Assembly: GCF_001412595.2 (NCBI RefSeq)
Contig: NZ_CP012640.2
Location: forward strand, 2,604,001-2,668,000
DNA length: 64,000 bases
Source: Massilia sp. WG5
GTDB lineage: Bacteria; Pseudomonadota; Gammaproteobacteria; Burkholderiales; Burkholderiaceae_D
Direction: 5' to 3'
Below the pieces are notes generated by a model. That model saw only the letters and a list, made by a program, of their open reading frames with translations, was not told where the DNA came from and ran no database searches. Below, one piece after another: positions 26,501-34,058 of this stretch. The first letter of the stretch is position 1, and the number at the start of each line of letters is the position of its first letter. The position numbers were made by a program, and so were the translations under genes.

Positions 26501-28990
26501 TTCCTCGCGCCACTGCGCGAAGTCGTTCGCCAGCGCGGCGATCAAGTCCTCGGTCTCGCCCAGGTAGATGTTATACAGCGGCAGCGGGATCTCGAGCCCG
26601 CCGATGCGCTTGAGGTTCTCTTCGGCCAGCGGGAAGGCGAGCACATTCGGCGGCAGCGTTTCCTCGCGCGCCGGTTCCGGCGCCGGCGCTGCGGGTTCGG
26701 CTTCAACTTCGGCTTCAGCGACAGGCGCGAACGCCCCGCCCTCCTGCACCCTCTCCGCGGCGGCGGCCAGCGCCTCGCCGGTGCGCGCCGGATGCTGTCC
26801 CGCGGCCAGTTCGGCCACCCAGGCGGACAGCTCGGCATGCGCATGGTCCAGCAGCGCCAGCAGGTCCGGCGTGGCGGCGCGCGACTCGGCCAGCCACAGG
26901 TTCATCGTCTTTTCGATGGCGGCGGCGGCGTGCGCGAACTGCTCCAGGCCGACCATGCGGCCGCTGCCCTTCAGCGTGTGGAAGGAACGGCGCAGGCGGG
27001 TCAGGGTTTCCTGGCTGTCCGGGCTGGCGTGCGCGGCCGGCAATGTGGCGGCCACCACCTCCAGCACTTCGTGGGCTTCGGCGATGAAAATCTCCAGCAG
27101 CTCGGCTTCGACCGCCGCATCGGCGGCCGCTTCCGGCGCCGCGGCCGGAAGCTCAGCCGCGGGCGGGGCCACGGCATCGGCAGCCGGCATCCCTTGTTCC
27201 ATCGGCGCTTCGGCAGCCTGCGCCTCGCCAGCCTGCGCATCGAAAGGCAGTTCGCGGAACAGCTGCGCCTCGGCGTCGAAGCGGAAGCGGCTGCGCGCGG
27301 TCTCGGGATTCTGCGCCAGCGCGTCGATGAAGAAGCCGAGCGCGCCGACGTTCCTGGCCAGGTTTTCCAGCACCCGGGCACGCGCAGCGTCATCTGCTTC
27401 GCCGGCGGCCAGCGCACGCACGCGTTCGCGCACATGCGCGCAGGCGCGCACGGCCTGGTCCTGGTCGAGGATGGCAAGCGCGCCCTGCAGCTGGTGCAGC
27501 AGCGGATCGGCCTGTTCCAGCGCCTGCTTGCCTGCCTCATCGTGCGCCGGGTTCGCGTAGTATTCCTCGATCAGCTTCTCGACCTGGCGCAGGCCGGTGC
27601 GGATCTCGCCCGCCAGCACGGCCACGGTCTGGCCCTGCTGCAGCTCGCGCGCCAGTTCGCCCTGCCAGACCGGTGTCTCGGGCGGGGTCTCGCCCTGCGC
27701 CAGCGCCAGCAGACGCTGGCCGACGGCCTGCGCGTGCTGGCCGAAATCCTCGGGCAGGTGGCGCACCTGGTCGAGTCCGTGCTCGACGAACAGCATGGCC
27801 GCCGCCATCTCGACGCTGAAGCGGTCGCTGCCGCCGCCGCTCAAGGCCCGGCGCGCGGCCTCGCCCAGTTCGCGCAGCAGTTGCGCCAGCTGGGGGGCGC
27901 CCAGCTTGTCGCTGGCGCCGGCCAGCCTGGCCAGCGAGGCATCGAAACCGGCTTCCAGCACCGGCACGTCCGCACTGGCGATCCGGTCCCAGCCTTCCTT
28001 GGTCTGGGCCAGCGCTTCCTTCGCATCCTTCAGCGCTTCGCGGTCGATGCGGCCGTAGCGCCGCTCCAGGTAGTCGCGCGGGACCTGGCCTTCCAGGCCG
28101 TAGGCATCGCGCAGCAGGCGCGCATCGTCGGCCGGCACGTCGGCGCCCGGCTCCGCGGCCTGGGCGACGAAGAACAGGGCGTCGCGCAGCATCGCCTCCG
28201 GCAGGCTGGTATGACCCTGCACCAAGCGGCGCAGCTGCAGGTTGATCTGGCCGAGCAACTGCTTGAGATAGATGTCGCCGGCCAGCTGGCCGTGCGCGGC
28301 CAGGTCGGCGACGGTCTGCATCGCCAGCCAGAAGGCATGCGGGCGCGCCTCGCGCTGGGCCTGCGCGATCGGCGCCAGGGCATTGCGCATTTCAGCGGCG
28401 GCGTCCGTGCTGCCGCTCTTCAGGAACGGCAGCAGCGCCTTTTCGAAACGCGCGCGGCAGGCCGCCAGGTCGGGCGCTTCCGCCTCGCCGGCCGGCAGAG
28501 GCAGGGCCGCATTTGCATCCAGCACCAGCATCTCGCCGGGATGCACGCGTTCCGCGCCCAGCAGTTCCTGCAATGCGCGGTAATACGGGAACAGGCGCAC
28601 CGGCTGCTGCCTGGCCTGCCCGGCCAGCAGCTCTTCCAGGTATTCGACCAGCGCCTGGTAGGCCTCGGCCACCACCGCCGCGTTCTCGCTGCTGATCGCC
28701 AGCGCGCCGTCCTTGAAACGGTCGAGCGCCTGCTCGGCCGCGCCGGTGAAGCGGTCGACGCCTTCCACGTCCACCATCTGCAGCGCGCCATGGGCCTGGT
28801 GCAGATGGGTCTTGGCGTGCAGCAGCAGGGTCGGCTGGGCTTCCACGCTGCGTCCCGCCGCGTCCTGCAGCGCCTTGGCCGAACGCTCGAGGGCGTCGCG
28901 GATTTCGCCGATCACCCACGACAGGGGACCGGTATCGAACGGGGCCACGGGCTTGGACGGGATCGGGGGCAAGGACGAAGAGTGGTTCAT
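23588..28990 (-). CDS. chpA: Giant hybrid chemotaxis histidine kinase of the type IV pilus system (ChpA/PilL)
   Basis: This CheA-type kinase of 1800 aa would phosphorylate PilG and PilH in response to the PilJ receptor to control pilus-dependent motility. Histidine phosphotransfer-like modules are centred on His671 (FHTLKGSGRM), His844 (SHTLGGTS, lacking the usual Lys) and His1119 (LHTVKGSARM). A degenerate N-terminal one is near His67. Long Ala/Glu/Pro linkers separate them. A dimerisation region (about 1200–1330) leads to the ATPase domain with Asn1398 (LLRNAIVHGIE), ADDGAGLDL and GRGVGMDVV. A CheW-like domain and a C-terminal receiver with phosphoacceptor Asp1732 (LVDIEMPRMDGF) follow. Pseudomonas ChpA is longer and has more such modules. 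It starts 8 nt after pilJ. Confidence 0.95.
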   Translation of the reverse strand: MNHSSSLPPIPSKPVAPFDTGPLSWVIGEIRDALERSAKALQDAAGRSVEAQPTLLLHAKTHLHQAHGALQMVDVEGVDRFTGAAEQALDRFKDGALAISSENAAVVAEAYQALVEYLEELLAGQARQQPVRLFPYYRALQELLGAERVHPGEMLVLDANAALPLPAGEAEAPDLAACRARFEKALLPFLKSGSTDAAAEMRNALAPIAQAQREARPHAFWLAMQTVADLAAHGQLAGDIYLKQLLGQINLQLRRLVQGHTSLPEAMLRDALFFVAQAAEPGADVPADDARLLRDAYGLEGQVPRDYLERRYGRIDREALKDAKEALAQTKEGWDRIASADVPVLEAGFDASLARLAGASDKLGAPQLAQLLRELGEAARRALSGGGSDRFSVEMAAAMLFVEHGLDQVRHLPEDFGQHAQAVGQRLLALAQGETPPETPVWQGELARELQQGQTVAVLAGEIRTGLRQVEKLIEEYYANPAHDEAGKQALEQADPLLHQLQGALAILDQDQAVRACAHVRERVRALAAGEADDAARARVLENLARNVGALGFFIDALAQNPETARSRFRFDAEAQLFRELPFDAQAGEAQAAEAPMEQGMPAADAVAPPAAELPAAAPEAAADAAVEAELLEIFIAEAHEVLEVVAATLPAAHASPDSQETLTRLRRSFHTLKGSGRMVGLEQFAHAAAAIEKTMNLWLAESRAATPDLLALLDHAHAELSAWVAELAAGQHPARTGEALAAAAERVQEGGAFAPVAEAEVEAEPAAPAPEPAREETLPPNVLAFPLAEENLKRIGGLEIPLPLYNIYLGETEDLIAALANDFAQWREEPLRGVSAQALKASHTLGGTSATVGFHALREIAFALEEALQVATPPLGEEQHQLLDETVERVRIMRQVFSLGELAPAQPELLARLQALRDELGRKKADSVFDGADAELAQRLDALFAATYDSILADPPLPAGALPLSLEQAQPDAPAPGLRAAEPQPVDPAVAAVDDLFDSYFDDPFDAPSLEQAVAPAPEPEPEPEPEPEPAAEPAAEAIREAPDVAAPEPEPEPSLEPAPEPVLATEPVFTDELDPDLLPVFMEEAADLLPQIGKDLRQWQQDPAENTVAHGLLRALHTVKGSARMAGAMRLGQHTHALETQIENMLHAGTTSPAAFDELLANYDQALLLFEQLQQPDGQAAMPAAPHAPAAEAPQQDRRQQDVRAPLVRVRADILDRLVNQAGEVSITRSKLETQVGSLKSALADFSDNLGRLRRQLREVEMQAESQIASRLSIAGEREFDPLEFDRFTRLQELTRMMAESVNDVASFHEGLSRTVDVAVDDLAAQSRLTRELQRDLMRVRMVPFASLSERLFRVARQTAKETDKRVNLDIRGGAVEIDRSVLERMAAPFEHLLRNAIVHGIEARARRVESGKPETGELLVQVSQQGNEVQIRFADDGAGLDLERIRAKGAAAGLLGAGESASEPEVADLIFEPGFSTADALTELAGRGVGMDVVRSEARALGGRVEVASEAGKGAAFTIHLPLTLAVNQVVLVRSGQKTYALPANLVGQVLQVREAELSGAHAAGAIQVQGEAVPLRYLPELLDEPGGVAAQRSAPVLVLGAGVNRLALQVDEVLGNREVVVKNVGPQLARMPGIAGATVLGSGEIVLILNPLLLPVHEQTQRPPQPAMPAQPAHRATVMVVDDSLTVRRVTQRLLEREGYRVLQAKDGVEALELVQAPETRPDLMLVDIEMPRMDGFDLTRNLRDNEATRAIPIIMITSRTADKHRNYAIGLGVDAYFGKPFQEDVLLAAIDGLLS

Positions 28991-28998
28991 GGATGGTC

Positions 28999-31347
28999 TT
29001 ATGCGGCGGAGACGCGGAAGCGCGACACCGAGTTTTTCAGCTCCTGTGCGAGCATGGCCAGTTCACGGATCGATTGCGCGGTCTGCTGCGTGCCGTCCTG
29101 CGCCTGTCCGGTGATCGCCAGGATGTGCTGCATATTGTGCGCCACCCCGTTCGCGGACGTCGCCTGCAAGCCGGTCGCGGTCGAAATCCCCTGGATCAGC
29201 TCGGCCAGGCGGTGCGACACCCGCGAGATGTCGGCCAGTGCGGCGCCGGCGGCGTCGGACAGGCGCGCGCCCTCGACCACGCCCTGGGTCGATTTCTCCA
29301 TCGCCGCCACGGCGTCATGGGTGTCGGTCTGGATGGTGCGCACCAGCGCGCCGATCTGCTTGGCCGCTTCGCCCGAGCGTTCCGCCAGGCGCTGCACTTC
29401 CTCGGCCACGACCGAGAAGCCGCGTCCGGCCTCGCCGGCGGAGGCGGCCTGGATCGCCGCGTTCAGCGCCAGCACGTTGGTCTGTTCGGTAATGTCGGAG
29501 ATCAGCTCGGTGATCTCGCCGATTTCCTGCGAGGATTCGCCCAGGCGCTTGATGCGCTTCGAGGTTTCCTGGATCTGCTCGCGGATCTCGCCCATGCCCT
29601 TGATCGCGTTCTGCACCGCGGCCGAGCCTTGCTGGGCTGCGGCCACCGACTGGCGCGCCACCTCGGCCGATTCGTTCGCCGACTGCGACACCCCGGTGAT
29701 CTCGCCCGCCATCTGCAGCATGGTGGACGAGGTGTCCTGGATCTCGCGGGCCTGCTGGCCGGCCGCGACCAGCAGGTCGCTCGAGATCTTCTGCGCCACG
29801 TTCGAAGCCTGCGTCACCTTGCCGGCGGTGTCGATCACGCGCACCACCAGGCCGCGCAGTTCCTCGACCGTGTAGTTGACCGAGTCGGCGATCGCACCGG
29901 TGATGTCTTCGGACACGGTGGCGTAGACGGTCAGGTCGCCGTCCGCCACTTCCTGCAGTTCGTTCATCAGGCGCAGGATCGCGGCCTGGTTCTGGTCGTT
30001 GGTGGCCTTCGCCTCCTCTTCCTTGGCCTGGGCCAGCAGGCGCATCGCTTCCGCTTCCTGGCGGCGCGCATCGGCGCCGCGGGTGCGGTTGCGCGAATCC
30101 TGCAGCATCACGCGCGAGATGCTGCCGGCCATCGCCAGGGTGAAGATCGAGCCCGCCACCAGCAGCCAGAACCAGAGGCCCTTGCTGCCTTCGCCGACGC
30201 GGAACTCGCCCTGCAGCGCGGACAGCTGGGCGCGCAAGTCTTCGTTGTCGCGGAAGATGGTCTGCTCGGCGGCCTTGGCGGCGGTCAGGTCGGACAGCTT
30301 GTCCAGGAACGAGGCCACGACCTTCTGGCAGATATCGAACTTGGACTGGACTTCCTCCAGCTTCGCGCGCAGGTCCTCCTCGCGCACCGGGGCCAGGCCC
30401 AGCTGCGCGTTCCCGTTCAGCAGACCGTCGACGGTGGCGCGGAAGGTGGCGGTATCGCGCCCCATCTGGAACGCGGTTTCCGGGCTGATGCCGCCCGAGG
30501 TCAGGAATTCGCTGGCGCTGCGCGACAGGCGCTGGGTCAGCATCATCAGGCGGCCGAGCGCGGCCAGTTCGCGCGCGCTGCCGCCATGGGCCGTGCGCTG
30601 GGTCAGGATCTGCTCGGTCAGCGCCAGCATTTCCGGCGACAGGACGTCGAGCTGCTTCAGGCTCTTGTCGAAGCCGACCAGCTCGGGCTTCATCTTGAGG
30701 ATGCTGGCCGCGGCGGCGTCCGAGACCTTCCACTTGGCGCCGGCCTTGCCCAGCTGGCGCGCGGTGTCGCCGGAGGCGGCCGGGATCTCGTTGCCGTTGA
30801 AGCTGCCGCCCTTGGCCAGCAGCTCGAGGTCGCGGCCCAGGGCCAGGCGGCTGTCCTGCAGCTGGGAGAAAGCGTCGGGATTGCCCTGCATCGCATTCGG
30901 CGCCGCCTTGCCGACACGCTGCGAGTGCATCAGGGCGTCGCTGGCGATCTGGGTCTGGCTGGATGCCACCGCACCGCTGCCGGCGTTGCGCCACAGCGAG
31001 AAGATGGTGACGAGGATGCCGACCGCGAAGGCCACCAGCAGGATGCGCAGCTGGCGCGGCAGCGACAGGTGGCCGATCAGCGGCAGGCGCAAGTCTTCGT
31101 CGGCGCCCTGCGCCGCGGCGGCCGCGGCGGCGGCGGCGCGCTTCTTGCGGCCGCCCAGGTTGCCGAGCCGCTGTGCGGCATCGTCGGCGGAGCCGGTCGG
31201 CACGGCGGCGCCCGATGCGCCTGCCGGTGCGCTCGCCTCGGGCATCAGGCCGATGCCGAACTGGGTGTCGGGCGAAGCCAGCACGGTGGCGCCGTCGTCC
31301 TTGTCCTTGGGGAGAAAATTCATCGAGAGTTTAGATGCGAATCCCAT
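28999..31347 (-). CDS. pilJ: Methyl-accepting chemotaxis protein of the type IV pilus system
   Basis: PilJ is the membrane receptor that couples pilus signals to the ChpA kinase. The 782-aa protein has an unusually long cytoplasmic N-terminus (about 100 residues, with an Arg/Lys patch and a poly-Ala run near 68–79). TM1 is at about 100–119, followed by a periplasmic PilJ sensing region. TM2 is near 391–414 ([17 protein letters not shown]). A HAMP-like region and a signalling domain complete it, with the hairpin-tip motif [20 protein letters not shown] followed by [12 protein letters not shown]. It lies 42 nt after pilI and 8 nt before chpA. Confidence 0.95.
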   Translation of the reverse strand: MGFASKLSMNFLPKDKDDGATVLASPDTQFGIGLMPEASAPAGASGAAVPTGSADDAAQRLGNLGGRKKRAAAAAAAAAQGADEDLRLPLIGHLSLPRQLRILLVAFAVGILVTIFSLWRNAGSGAVASSQTQIASDALMHSQRVGKAAPNAMQGNPDAFSQLQDSRLALGRDLELLAKGGSFNGNEIPAASGDTARQLGKAGAKWKVSDAAAASILKMKPELVGFDKSLKQLDVLSPEMLALTEQILTQRTAHGGSARELAALGRLMMLTQRLSRSASEFLTSGGISPETAFQMGRDTATFRATVDGLLNGNAQLGLAPVREEDLRAKLEEVQSKFDICQKVVASFLDKLSDLTAAKAAEQTIFRDNEDLRAQLSALQGEFRVGEGSKGLWFWLLVAGSIFTLAMAGSISRVMLQDSRNRTRGADARRQEAEAMRLLAQAKEEEAKATNDQNQAAILRLMNELQEVADGDLTVYATVSEDITGAIADSVNYTVEELRGLVVRVIDTAGKVTQASNVAQKISSDLLVAAGQQAREIQDTSSTMLQMAGEITGVSQSANESAEVARQSVAAAQQGSAAVQNAIKGMGEIREQIQETSKRIKRLGESSQEIGEITELISDITEQTNVLALNAAIQAASAGEAGRGFSVVAEEVQRLAERSGEAAKQIGALVRTIQTDTHDAVAAMEKSTQGVVEGARLSDAAGAALADISRVSHRLAELIQGISTATGLQATSANGVAHNMQHILAITGQAQDGTQQTAQSIRELAMLAQELKNSVSRFRVSAA

Positions 31348-31389
31348 TCCAGCTCCAGTCCGAACCTGTTGTCGTTATTGATGTGTGAG

Positions 31390-31905
31390 TTAAAGGCCGA
31401 CCTGCAGGAAGCGTTCGTCCTGCGCCAGCGCCGCCAGCGCCAGCGGGGTCCAGGCATTGCCGTCGGGGTCGACCAGGCGGCCGTCTTGCGGGCGCATGTC
31501 GGCGGCCTGGCGCAGGCCGTGCACGCGCGCGGCCAGGAAGCCGCAGGGCAGGCCCAGGCCTGGAGCGAAGGTCACCAGCCGCGCCGCCGGGCCTGCCGGT
31601 GCGCCGTCCTGTGCACCCTGCGCGCCGAAAAAACGCGCCAGGTCGACCACGCCGACCAGGCTGCCGCGGATATTCGCCAACCCCAGATACCAGGGCTGGG
31701 TCAGCGGCACGGTCGTCAGCGCCGGCACCGGGACGATCTCGCCGGCCTCGAGCAGGTCGAGCAGGTAGCGCTCGCCGCCGATCTCGACGCCCAGCTGGTG
31801 CGTGCGCCGGCCGCTGCCGGTGCGCGCGGCCTGCATGCGCTCGAGCAGCTCTTCCTGGTATTGCCGCAGGCGGGCGCGGCGGGCGGCCGGATCGAGGCTG
31901 GCCAT
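31390..31905 (-). CDS. pilI: CheW-like adaptor of the type IV pilus system
   Basis: PilI is a single CheW-like domain protein (171 aa) that links the PilJ receptor to the ChpA kinase. Visible CheW features are the N-terminal GVEIGGERYLLDLLEAGEI, the PWYLGLANIRGSLVGVVDL segment (typical of the receptor-binding strand), and the C-terminal Trp-containing end (DGNAWTPLALAALAQDERFL). The ATG at 31905 lies two bases after the pilH stop, so the genes are co-transcribed. Confidence 0.93.
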   Translation of the reverse strand: MASLDPAARRARLRQYQEELLERMQAARTGSGRRTHQLGVEIGGERYLLDLLEAGEIVPVPALTTVPLTQPWYLGLANIRGSLVGVVDLARFFGAQGAQDGAPAGPAARLVTFAPGLGLPCGFLAARVHGLRQAADMRPQDGRLVDPDGNAWTPLALAALAQDERFLQVGL

Positions 31906-31907
31906 GG

Positions 31908-32276
31908 TCAGGCGCCGAGCGCGGCGATCCTGGCCAGCAGCGCGGCCGGGTCGACCGGCTTGACGAAATAATCCTTCGCGCCCTGGCGCATGCCCCAGAT
32001 CCGGTCGGTTTCCTGGTTCTTGCTGCTGCAGATGATGATCGGCACCGAGGCCAGTTCGGGGTCGCGCGTGATCGAGCGCGTGATCTGGAAGCCGTTCGCG
32101 CCCGGCATCACCACGTCCATCAGGATCAGCTGCGGTCGGTCGGCGCGGATCTTTGCCAGCGCCTCCTCGCCGTTCTCGGCGGTGGTCACGGTGAAGCCGT
32201 TGCGCACCAGGATGTCGGTCAGGTAGTAGCGCTCGGTCGGGGAATCGTCGACGATCAGAATCTTTTGTATGGCCAC
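31908..32276 (-). CDS. pilH: Type IV pilus response regulator PilH
   Basis: This is a stand-alone receiver domain (122 aa) with phosphoacceptor Asp54 (LILMDVVMPGANGF), the acidic pocket in ILIVDDSPTE and the switch Lys in YFVKPVDP. In pseudomonads PilH acts with PilG in controlling pilus retraction and cAMP. The start is called at GTG 32276: GGAG lies 6 nt before it, and MAIQKILIVDD is the usual N-terminus. An ATG seven codons upstream (32297) overlaps the pilG stop as ATGA but lacks a good ribosome-binding site. Confidence 0.93.
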   Translation of the reverse strand: MAIQKILIVDDSPTERYYLTDILVRNGFTVTTAENGEEALAKIRADRPQLILMDVVMPGANGFQITRSITRDPELASVPIIICSSKNQETDRIWGMRQGAKDYFVKPVDPAALLARIAALGA

Positions 32277-32293
32277 GATGGGCTCCGGATGGT

Positions 32294-32683
32294 TCATGCC
32301 GCCGGCGCCGTGTGGTCACGCACGGCCGCCAGCAGGCTGTCTTTGGAAAACGGTTTGGTGAGGTAGGCGATCGAACCGACCATCGCGCCGCGCGCGCGGT
32401 CGAACAGGCCGTCCTTCGAGGACAGCATCACCACCGGGGTCGCATGGAATTTCGCGCTCTTCTTGATCAGCGCGCAGGTCTGGTAGCCGTCCAGGCGCGG
32501 CATCAGGATGTCGCAGAACACCAGCGCCGGCTGGTGGTCGTTGATCTTGGCCAGCGCATCGAAACCATCCTCCGCCAGCACGACCTGGTACCCGGCCTGG
32601 GTCAGGAAGATTTCGGCGGAGCGGCGGATCGTGCTGCTGTCGTCGATCACCATGATCTTCAGGCCTGTCGCTTGGGTCGTCAT
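32294..32683 (-). CDS. pilG: Type IV pilus response regulator PilG
   Basis: This is a stand-alone receiver domain (129 aa) with Asp58 as the phosphoacceptor (LVFCDILMPRLDGY), the acidic pair in MVIDDSSTIRR, the Ser in MLSSKDG and the conserved Lys in YLTKPFSKD. PilG is the CheY-like output that promotes pilus extension in related bacteria. It opens the pilGHIJ–chpA operon. Upstream is a 176-nt gap with a possible promoter, and then the rubredoxin gene on the same strand. Confidence 0.93.
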   Translation of the reverse strand: MTTQATGLKIMVIDDSSTIRRSAEIFLTQAGYQVVLAEDGFDALAKINDHQPALVFCDILMPRLDGYQTCALIKKSAKFHATPVVMLSSKDGLFDRARGAMVGSIAYLTKPFSKDSLLAAVRDHTAPAA

Positions 32684-32715
32684 ATAAGTTTCACTTCAGC
32701 ATGAACCCGCACGAT

Positions 32716-32743
32716 AGCATAGGGCGCCGGGCTTGTGCGTGAA
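32716..32743 (-). promoter_or_regulatory. Candidate promoter for the pilG operon
   Basis: Read leftward, TTCACG (32743–32738) and TATGCT (32721–32716) are moderate matches to -35 and -10 boxes with a 16-nt spacer. They lie 33 nt before the pilG ATG. Neither hexamer is strong, so this is only a candidate. Confidence 0.3.
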
Positions 32744-32859
32744 GTGTTGCTATACGTCAACTAGGTGAAAACCAAGGTGATGATGACCTGACAAGAAGCT
32801 TGGCAAGAAGGCATCGCCGACGTGGCAAATGCCCGCATTTTGCTGATTAAAACGACAAC

Positions 32860-33045
32860 TCAGATGGCGGTCATTTCGAAATCGTCCTTGCGTGCGCCGC
32901 ATTCCGGGCAAGTCCAGTTCATCGGCACGTCGGCCCAGCGGGTGCCGGGAGGGATGCCGTCTTCCGGGCTGCCTGCGGCTTCGTCGTAGACCCAACCACA
33001 AATCAAGCACATCCAGGTCTGATACACCTGCGTTTCATTACTCAC
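32860..33045 (-). CDS. Rubredoxin
   Basis: This is a 61-aa one-iron electron carrier. The iron is held by Cys13 and Cys16 (MCLICGW) and Cys46 and Cys49 (TCPECGAR). The aromatic residues and the PPGTRWADVP loop are typical. The partner is unknown. Rubredoxin next to the pilG operon and divergent from a thiD-like gene and hemL is a conserved betaproteobacterial arrangement. An overlapping leftward frame (32750–33010) is a shadow. Confidence 0.95.
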   Translation of the reverse strand: MSNETQVYQTWMCLICGWVYDEAAGSPEDGIPPGTRWADVPMNWTCPECGARKDDFEMTAI

Positions 33046-33077
33046 GTCGAATCCTTAAAGATTAATGTTGCAGTAGC

Positions 33078-33196
33078 GGGAGCTTCCAGAACCGTAGCGA
33101 GCGGAAGCCGGCGCGTTCGGGAAGCGCAGCCGTACGTCCGGTACGGCGAGCATCGCAGAACGCGCCGGCGACGCGCAGTAGGTTCTGGAAGATCCC
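33078..33196 (+). ncRNA. Structured intergenic element, copy 1 (long helix with two conserved internal loops)
   Basis: This 119-nt element folds as one long stem. Outer helix 33078–33093 pairs with 33181–33196 (15 of 16 pairs). Middle helix 33108–33118 pairs perfectly with 33158–33168. The apical hairpin is 33131–33135 with 33141–33145. Between helices are fixed motifs shared with the copy at 46503–46624: GTAGCGAGCGGnAG (33094–33107), GAAGCGCAGC (33121–33130), GCGAGCATCGCA (33146–33157) and CrACGCGCAGyA (33169–33180). Helix sequences differ between copies but still pair. It sits 43 nt before the thiD-like start. Whether it acts as RNA, as single-stranded DNA or as a repeat is unknown. Confidence 0.7.
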
Positions 33197-33239
33197 ATCA
33201 TCAAGTAAAATGGGAGGAGAGTATCTTAATCTAACGCCT

Positions 33240-34058
33240 GTGCAAAACCAACCGTCTCCCCTCATCCTCACCTTCGGTCCGGCCGATCCGGTCGGCGCGA
33301 TGGGCATCCAGTCCGATGTGGCTGTCTTCGCCATGCACGGCTGCCATGGCCTGTCGGTGGTGACCGGGCTGCTGGTGGCCGATTCCGCGCGCGTCGACGA
33401 CATCCATCCGGTCGAGTCCAGCAGCGTGGTCGAACAGGCCCGCATGCTGCTCGAGGACATGCCGATTGCCGCGATCAAGGTCGGCACCATGGCCAACCTG
33501 GAACAGGTCGCGGCGATCGCCGAAATCGTCTCCGACTACGCCCAGGTGCCGCTGATCCTCGATCCCTTCACCTCCGCTCTGCCCGATTGCGGCGTGCGCG
33601 ACGACGACATGCTGACCCTGATCCATCAACTGCTGGTGCCGCAGGCACACGTGCTGATGCTGTCGCAGCCCGAGCTGGCGCGCTTCGCCGACTGCTGGCG
33701 CGACCCGGGCAGCATCGCCACCGTGGCCGAGGACGCGGCCGAGCTGACCGCCTTCGGCTGCGCCCAGGTGCTGGTCACCGGCATCGGCGGCGGCGACGGC
33801 GTCCGCGCCGACAACCTGTACGATGCCGACGGCCTGGCGGTCAGTCTGTCCTGGTCCCAGCACCTGCCCGGCCCCTTCGTCGGCGCCGGCAACACGCTGT
33901 CGGCCGCGCTGGCGGCGCGCATGGCGCACGGCATGGACGCGATCGAAGCCCTGACCTACGCCCAGGACTACACCTTCGGCGCCCTGCAGCACGCCTGCCG
34001 CTTCGGCATGGGCAGGCTCGTTCCCAACAAACTGTACAAGAAGAACAACCATGACTGA
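33240..34058 (+). CDS. ThiD-like (hydroxymethylpyrimidine kinase family) protein, divergent
   Basis: This ribokinase-fold protein of 272 aa resembles ThiD, which phosphorylates hydroxymethylpyrimidine for thiamine synthesis. The N-terminal motif is [16 protein letters not shown] in place of the usual GSDPSGGAGIQAD. The QNT block is VADS. The anion-hole GTGC motif near the C-terminus is GAGN (Gly215–Asn218), so the usual catalytic Cys is absent. Activity as a pyrimidine kinase is therefore doubtful. The start is called at GTG 33240 by the family N-terminus ([13 protein letters not shown]); GGGAGGAGA lies about 20 nt upstream, which is long. An ATG at 33210 is an alternative. It overlaps hemL by 8 nt. 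Confidence 0.8.
   Translation: MQNQPSPLILTFGPADPVGAMGIQSDVAVFAMHGCHGLSVVTGLLVADSARVDDIHPVESSSVVEQARMLLEDMPIAAIKVGTMANLEQVAAIAEIVSDYAQVPLILDPFTSALPDCGVRDDDMLTLIHQLLVPQAHVLMLSQPELARFADCWRDPGSIATVAEDAAELTAFGCAQVLVTGIGGGDGVRADNLYDADGLAVSLSWSQHLPGPFVGAGNTLSAALAARMAHGMDAIEALTYAQDYTFGALQHACRFGMGRLVPNKLYKKNNHD

Noticed and set aside
23684..29875. A 2063-codon open frame on the + strand opposite chpA and pilJ
   Set aside because: It is a GC-rich antisense shadow: His/Arg/Gln/Ala-biased with no family motifs, while the minus strand encodes complete ChpA and PilJ domains.
33078..33196. Integron attC site or IS200/IS605-type end
   Set aside because: The ends do not match the attC core-site consensus, and no integrase or TnpA-like gene is present. 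The differing helix sequences also argue against simple transposon ends.
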